From positions 1 through 23,219 of the forward strand of contig CAXNAA020000275.1 of NCBI GenBank assembly GCA_964200075.2: a stretch of DNA of 23,219 nt, read 5' to 3'. This document shows positions 21,661 to 23,219 of the stretch, one piece after another. The DNA comes from Sphacelaria rigidula. Lineage: Eukaryota > Phaeophyceae > Sphacelariales. Made by a program: the position numbers and the translations under genes. Under the pieces are notes generated by a model. It did not search any database. It worked only from the letters and a program-made list of their open reading frames with translations, and was not told the origin of the DNA. Each line of letters opens with the position of its first letter. Position 1 is the first letter of the stretch.

Positions 21661-22043
21661 ACGTGACACATGAGAAAAAAAACGCAAAAAAAACGTAACT
21701 TTGGGCCATTTAACGCTACGTAACTTACGTGAACCTAAAAGGTTTGATTTTTTGGACGAGACAGATGCAATGTAACGCGATGTAACATGTGGACCTTGAA
21801 GCAGTGCCTCCTCCAGATGTAAAAAAAAGGCTGTTTTTGTGGATTTTTAACGTGACACGGTACACGTTACATATTCACGAAAACAAGCAGAGTTTTCTTC
21901 ACATCTTATGGGGAACGCAATGTTAGCGTTAATGCGAAGGACCACACGTTACATCACGTTAAGTTGCATATATCCCATCCGAAAAATCAAATCTTACGTG
22001 GCTTTAAATGGCCCAAAGTTACGTGTTTTCGAATGTGTCACGT
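21661..22043. mobile_element. Small TIR element (MITE-like)
   Basis: ACGTAACTTTGGGCCATTTA at 21693-21712 is matched perfectly in inverse by TAAATGGCCCAAAGTTACGT at 22005-22024. Similarity continues inwards: TTTGATTTTTTGGA against TCCGAAAAATCAAA, and GTAACGCGATGTAACATGTGG against CCACACGTTACATCACGTTA. It extends outwards weakly to ACGTGACACA (21661) and TGTGTCACGT (22034-22043). The element is 332-383 bp long, non-coding, and rich in GTAAC/GTTAC words near both ends, as in subterminal repeats of cut-and-paste transposons. The target duplication is unclear. Confidence 0.85.
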
Positions 22044-22056
22044 GTCACGTGTCACG
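22036..22056. repeat. Three tandem copies of a 7-bp unit at the TIR element edge
   Basis: TGTCACG is repeated three times directly at the right end of the TIR element, giving overlapping CACGTG palindromes. The unit matches the outermost inverted word of the element, so it may be an expanded terminus. Confidence 0.7.
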
Positions 22057-22249
22057 TATCCCTCCTTCGAATAAACAACTCAACAGCCAGTAAAGAAGAG
22101 CGAAATCTGTACATGGTAATCGTATGTAGTATGTACGTGGATACCAGCAGTTGCTGCTCGTTTTCTCTCAAAACTTGGAGGCCCATTCAACGAATAGTAT
22201 GGTTCTCTCTTAGCGATTCCTTCTGCTGTAGTGATGGCGTATGTCGTTG

Positions 22250-22345
22250 CTGAGGTTTGTTCGTTAAAACAAAGTCCACCCCTGAGCCACTCAGTCAGCG
22301 CTGACTGAGTAGCTCAGTGGTGGAGTTCGTTCTGACGAACAAAAA
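22250..22345. repeat. Head-to-head pair of tRNA-like SINE heads, centre 22299/22300
   Basis: A perfect 22-nt palindrome (22289-22310, half-site GCTGACTGAGT) extends into inverted arms of about 45-50 bp. The right arm reads AGCTCAGTGGTGGA..TTCGTTCTGACGAACAAA and the left arm in reverse reads GGCTCAGGGGTGGA..TTTGTTTTAACGAACAAA. TAGCTCAGTGGTGGAG is a typical tRNA-type A box (TRGYNNARNNG). No B box follows, so these are truncated heads. Confidence 0.7.
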
Positions 22346-22558
22346 AAGAAGTATGTTGAGTGCGTATCTCTCGGCGCCTTCTCTGGGTTGCCCCTCGCCA
22401 ACGCTGCAGCTGACAAGTTCCAAAACCTCTCACGTCTTTCCACAACAACTGTAGATAACTTTCCTCGACTGCGTACAGTATGGGAGAGAAGAAATGATCG
22501 CACCAAGAACCGACTTCGGGTTCACTTCTACGGAAGACCATCAGATCATACAGTCAGC
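22345..22558 (-). mobile_element. tRNA-derived SINE copy, minus orientation
   Basis: Read on the minus strand from the GTCAGCGCTGAC palindrome, this copy has a degraded head (TGATCTGATGG, then CTTCCGTAGAA). A B-box-like region ends in GTGCGATCA, and the body includes GGAAAGACGTGAGAGG, ACTTGTCAGCTGCAGCG and GGCGCCGAGAGATACG (to about 22358). The same series occurs in the plus orientation at 22559-22765. The two copies form a head-to-head inverted repeat. Confidence 0.8.
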
Positions 22559-22765
22559 GCTGACTACTTGGTCTAGCGGTGGGATCCCCTCTTCCGTAGA
22601 AAGGAATCCGAGTTCGATTCTAGGAGCGATCACTTCTACTTTCCCACTACAGTGAAGATATCTTCCCCATTTAGTCGTGGAAAGACATGAGATACTCCGA
22701 AACTTGTCAGTTGCGGCATTGGCGACGTGCAACCCGAAGAAAGCGCCGAGAGAGACTCGTACGAC
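22559..22765 (+). mobile_element. tRNA-derived SINE copy, plus orientation
   Basis: The A box TGGTCTAGCGGTGG lies at 22569-22582. The B box GAGTTCGATTC at 22610-22620 is followed by TAGGAGCGATC, the same word that follows the B box of the intronic copy at about 17050. The body repeats that of the inverted neighbour (GGAAAGACATGAGATA, ACTTGTCAGTTGCGGC, GCGCCGAGAGAGACTCG). The internal promoter boxes are better preserved here than in the other copies. It is not a functional tRNA, since acceptor and T-stem pairing is incomplete. Confidence 0.8.
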
Positions 22766-22926
22766 CTTAAAGACACTTGTTCTTCTCCCGTCCGAGTTTT
22801 CGTGTCAGTGGCCCTATCTTTTTGCTGTACGTGGCGTGGGCAACTATCGCCTGTGGATCACCATCGCCACTGCAGTGACGCACTCTCTCACCAGAGGTTT
22901 GATGCTTGTTGAATGCCGCCTCGGTG

Positions 22927-22956
22927 ATCTAATGGTATAACTGACCCATTAGGTCG
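22927..22956. repeat. Hairpin with an A-box-like word
   Basis: GATCTAATGG and CCATTAGGTC form a 10-bp stem with one G-T pair around a 10-nt loop. The left arm with its preceding bases (GGTGATCTAATGGTAT) resembles the A box of the neighbouring SINE heads, so this may be a further head fragment. The evidence is slight. Confidence 0.4.
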
Positions 22957-22959
22957 GAT

Positions 22960-23219
22960 AAAACGCGCGCTCTTCCTGCCAGAGGCGTCTAGGTTGCCTT
23001 TTTTTTCACAACTTCCGTAGTACGTGTGTATCTGATACCCTAGTTGTTAGACGTGAGGATGTGAGCAGCAAGAACAGTGCGTCAGAGTTTGTTACGCAAG
23101 GCAACGCGATGCGGGAGTGCTGATGAGTCATGCTGCGATAGGGGGTACTCATGATCATGCATGCCATAGTCATCAGAGCATTGACCTTGCATCCATACAA
23201 TACCCAGACGGAGCACGAC
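22960..23219. other. Unassigned end of the window
   Basis: No coding frame, tRNA or repeat is supported here. A T8 run lies near 23000. Confidence 0.4.

Noticed and set aside
1-23219. CRISPR arrays, prokaryotic defence systems or operons
   Set aside because: No regularly spaced repeats, no bacterial gene layout, and clear spliceosomal signals.

Overview
This window looks like nuclear DNA of an intron-rich eukaryote. The only long uninterrupted coding frame, about 247 codons, ends at a consensus GTGAGT donor. The other convincing coding pieces are short exons with good GT..AG borders. The rest is mostly repeats. There are no bacterial-style operons, ribosome binding sites, CRISPR arrays or rRNA genes. 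Roughly balanced base composition, long repeat-bearing introns and a non-LTR retrotransposon of a type I associate with brown algae make a photosynthetic stramenopile (brown alga) my best guess. That is recognition from memory, not a database result.

Layout. Bases 1-1880 hold nothing I can support. Bases 2059-2396 contain a weak two-exon gene candidate. Bases 2397-6720 are unassigned, with some low-complexity and purine-rich sequence. Bases 6722-10249 hold a decayed LINE-type retrotransposon on the minus strand: an AP-like endonuclease followed by reverse transcriptase, broken by stops, frameshifts and an internal duplication. About 280 bp upstream of the LINE start is a 432-bp fold-back element (10530-10961) whose arms cover nearly its whole length.

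Bases 12708-20184 on the plus strand carry the main gene signal. A partial HMG-box exon (12708-12866) and a Gly/Lys-rich exon (13722-13866) are followed by a Ser/Lys-rich then acidic exon (15268-16010) and three small exons (19199-19315, 19600-19695, 20047-20184). All six fit a single splice model with compatible phases and a predicted 465-residue partial product. This would be a nuclear, probably DNA-binding HMG-box protein whose N-terminus I could not find. Its introns contain transposon-like DNA: a GGGACGGG-rich inverted-repeat cluster (about 14090-14720) and a tRNA-related SINE-like copy (16781-17123).

Bases 20820-23219 are a repeat cluster: a 164-bp-period duplication, a second partial copy of the 16.8-kb repeat, a 330-380 bp terminal-inverted-repeat element, and two head-to-head pairs of tRNA-derived SINE heads centred on the same GTCAGCGCTGAC palindrome. 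I found no new defence or metabolic system. The most interesting features are the palindromic SINE head pairs, the long-arm fold-back element, and the one-gene reading of the split HMG-box exons.
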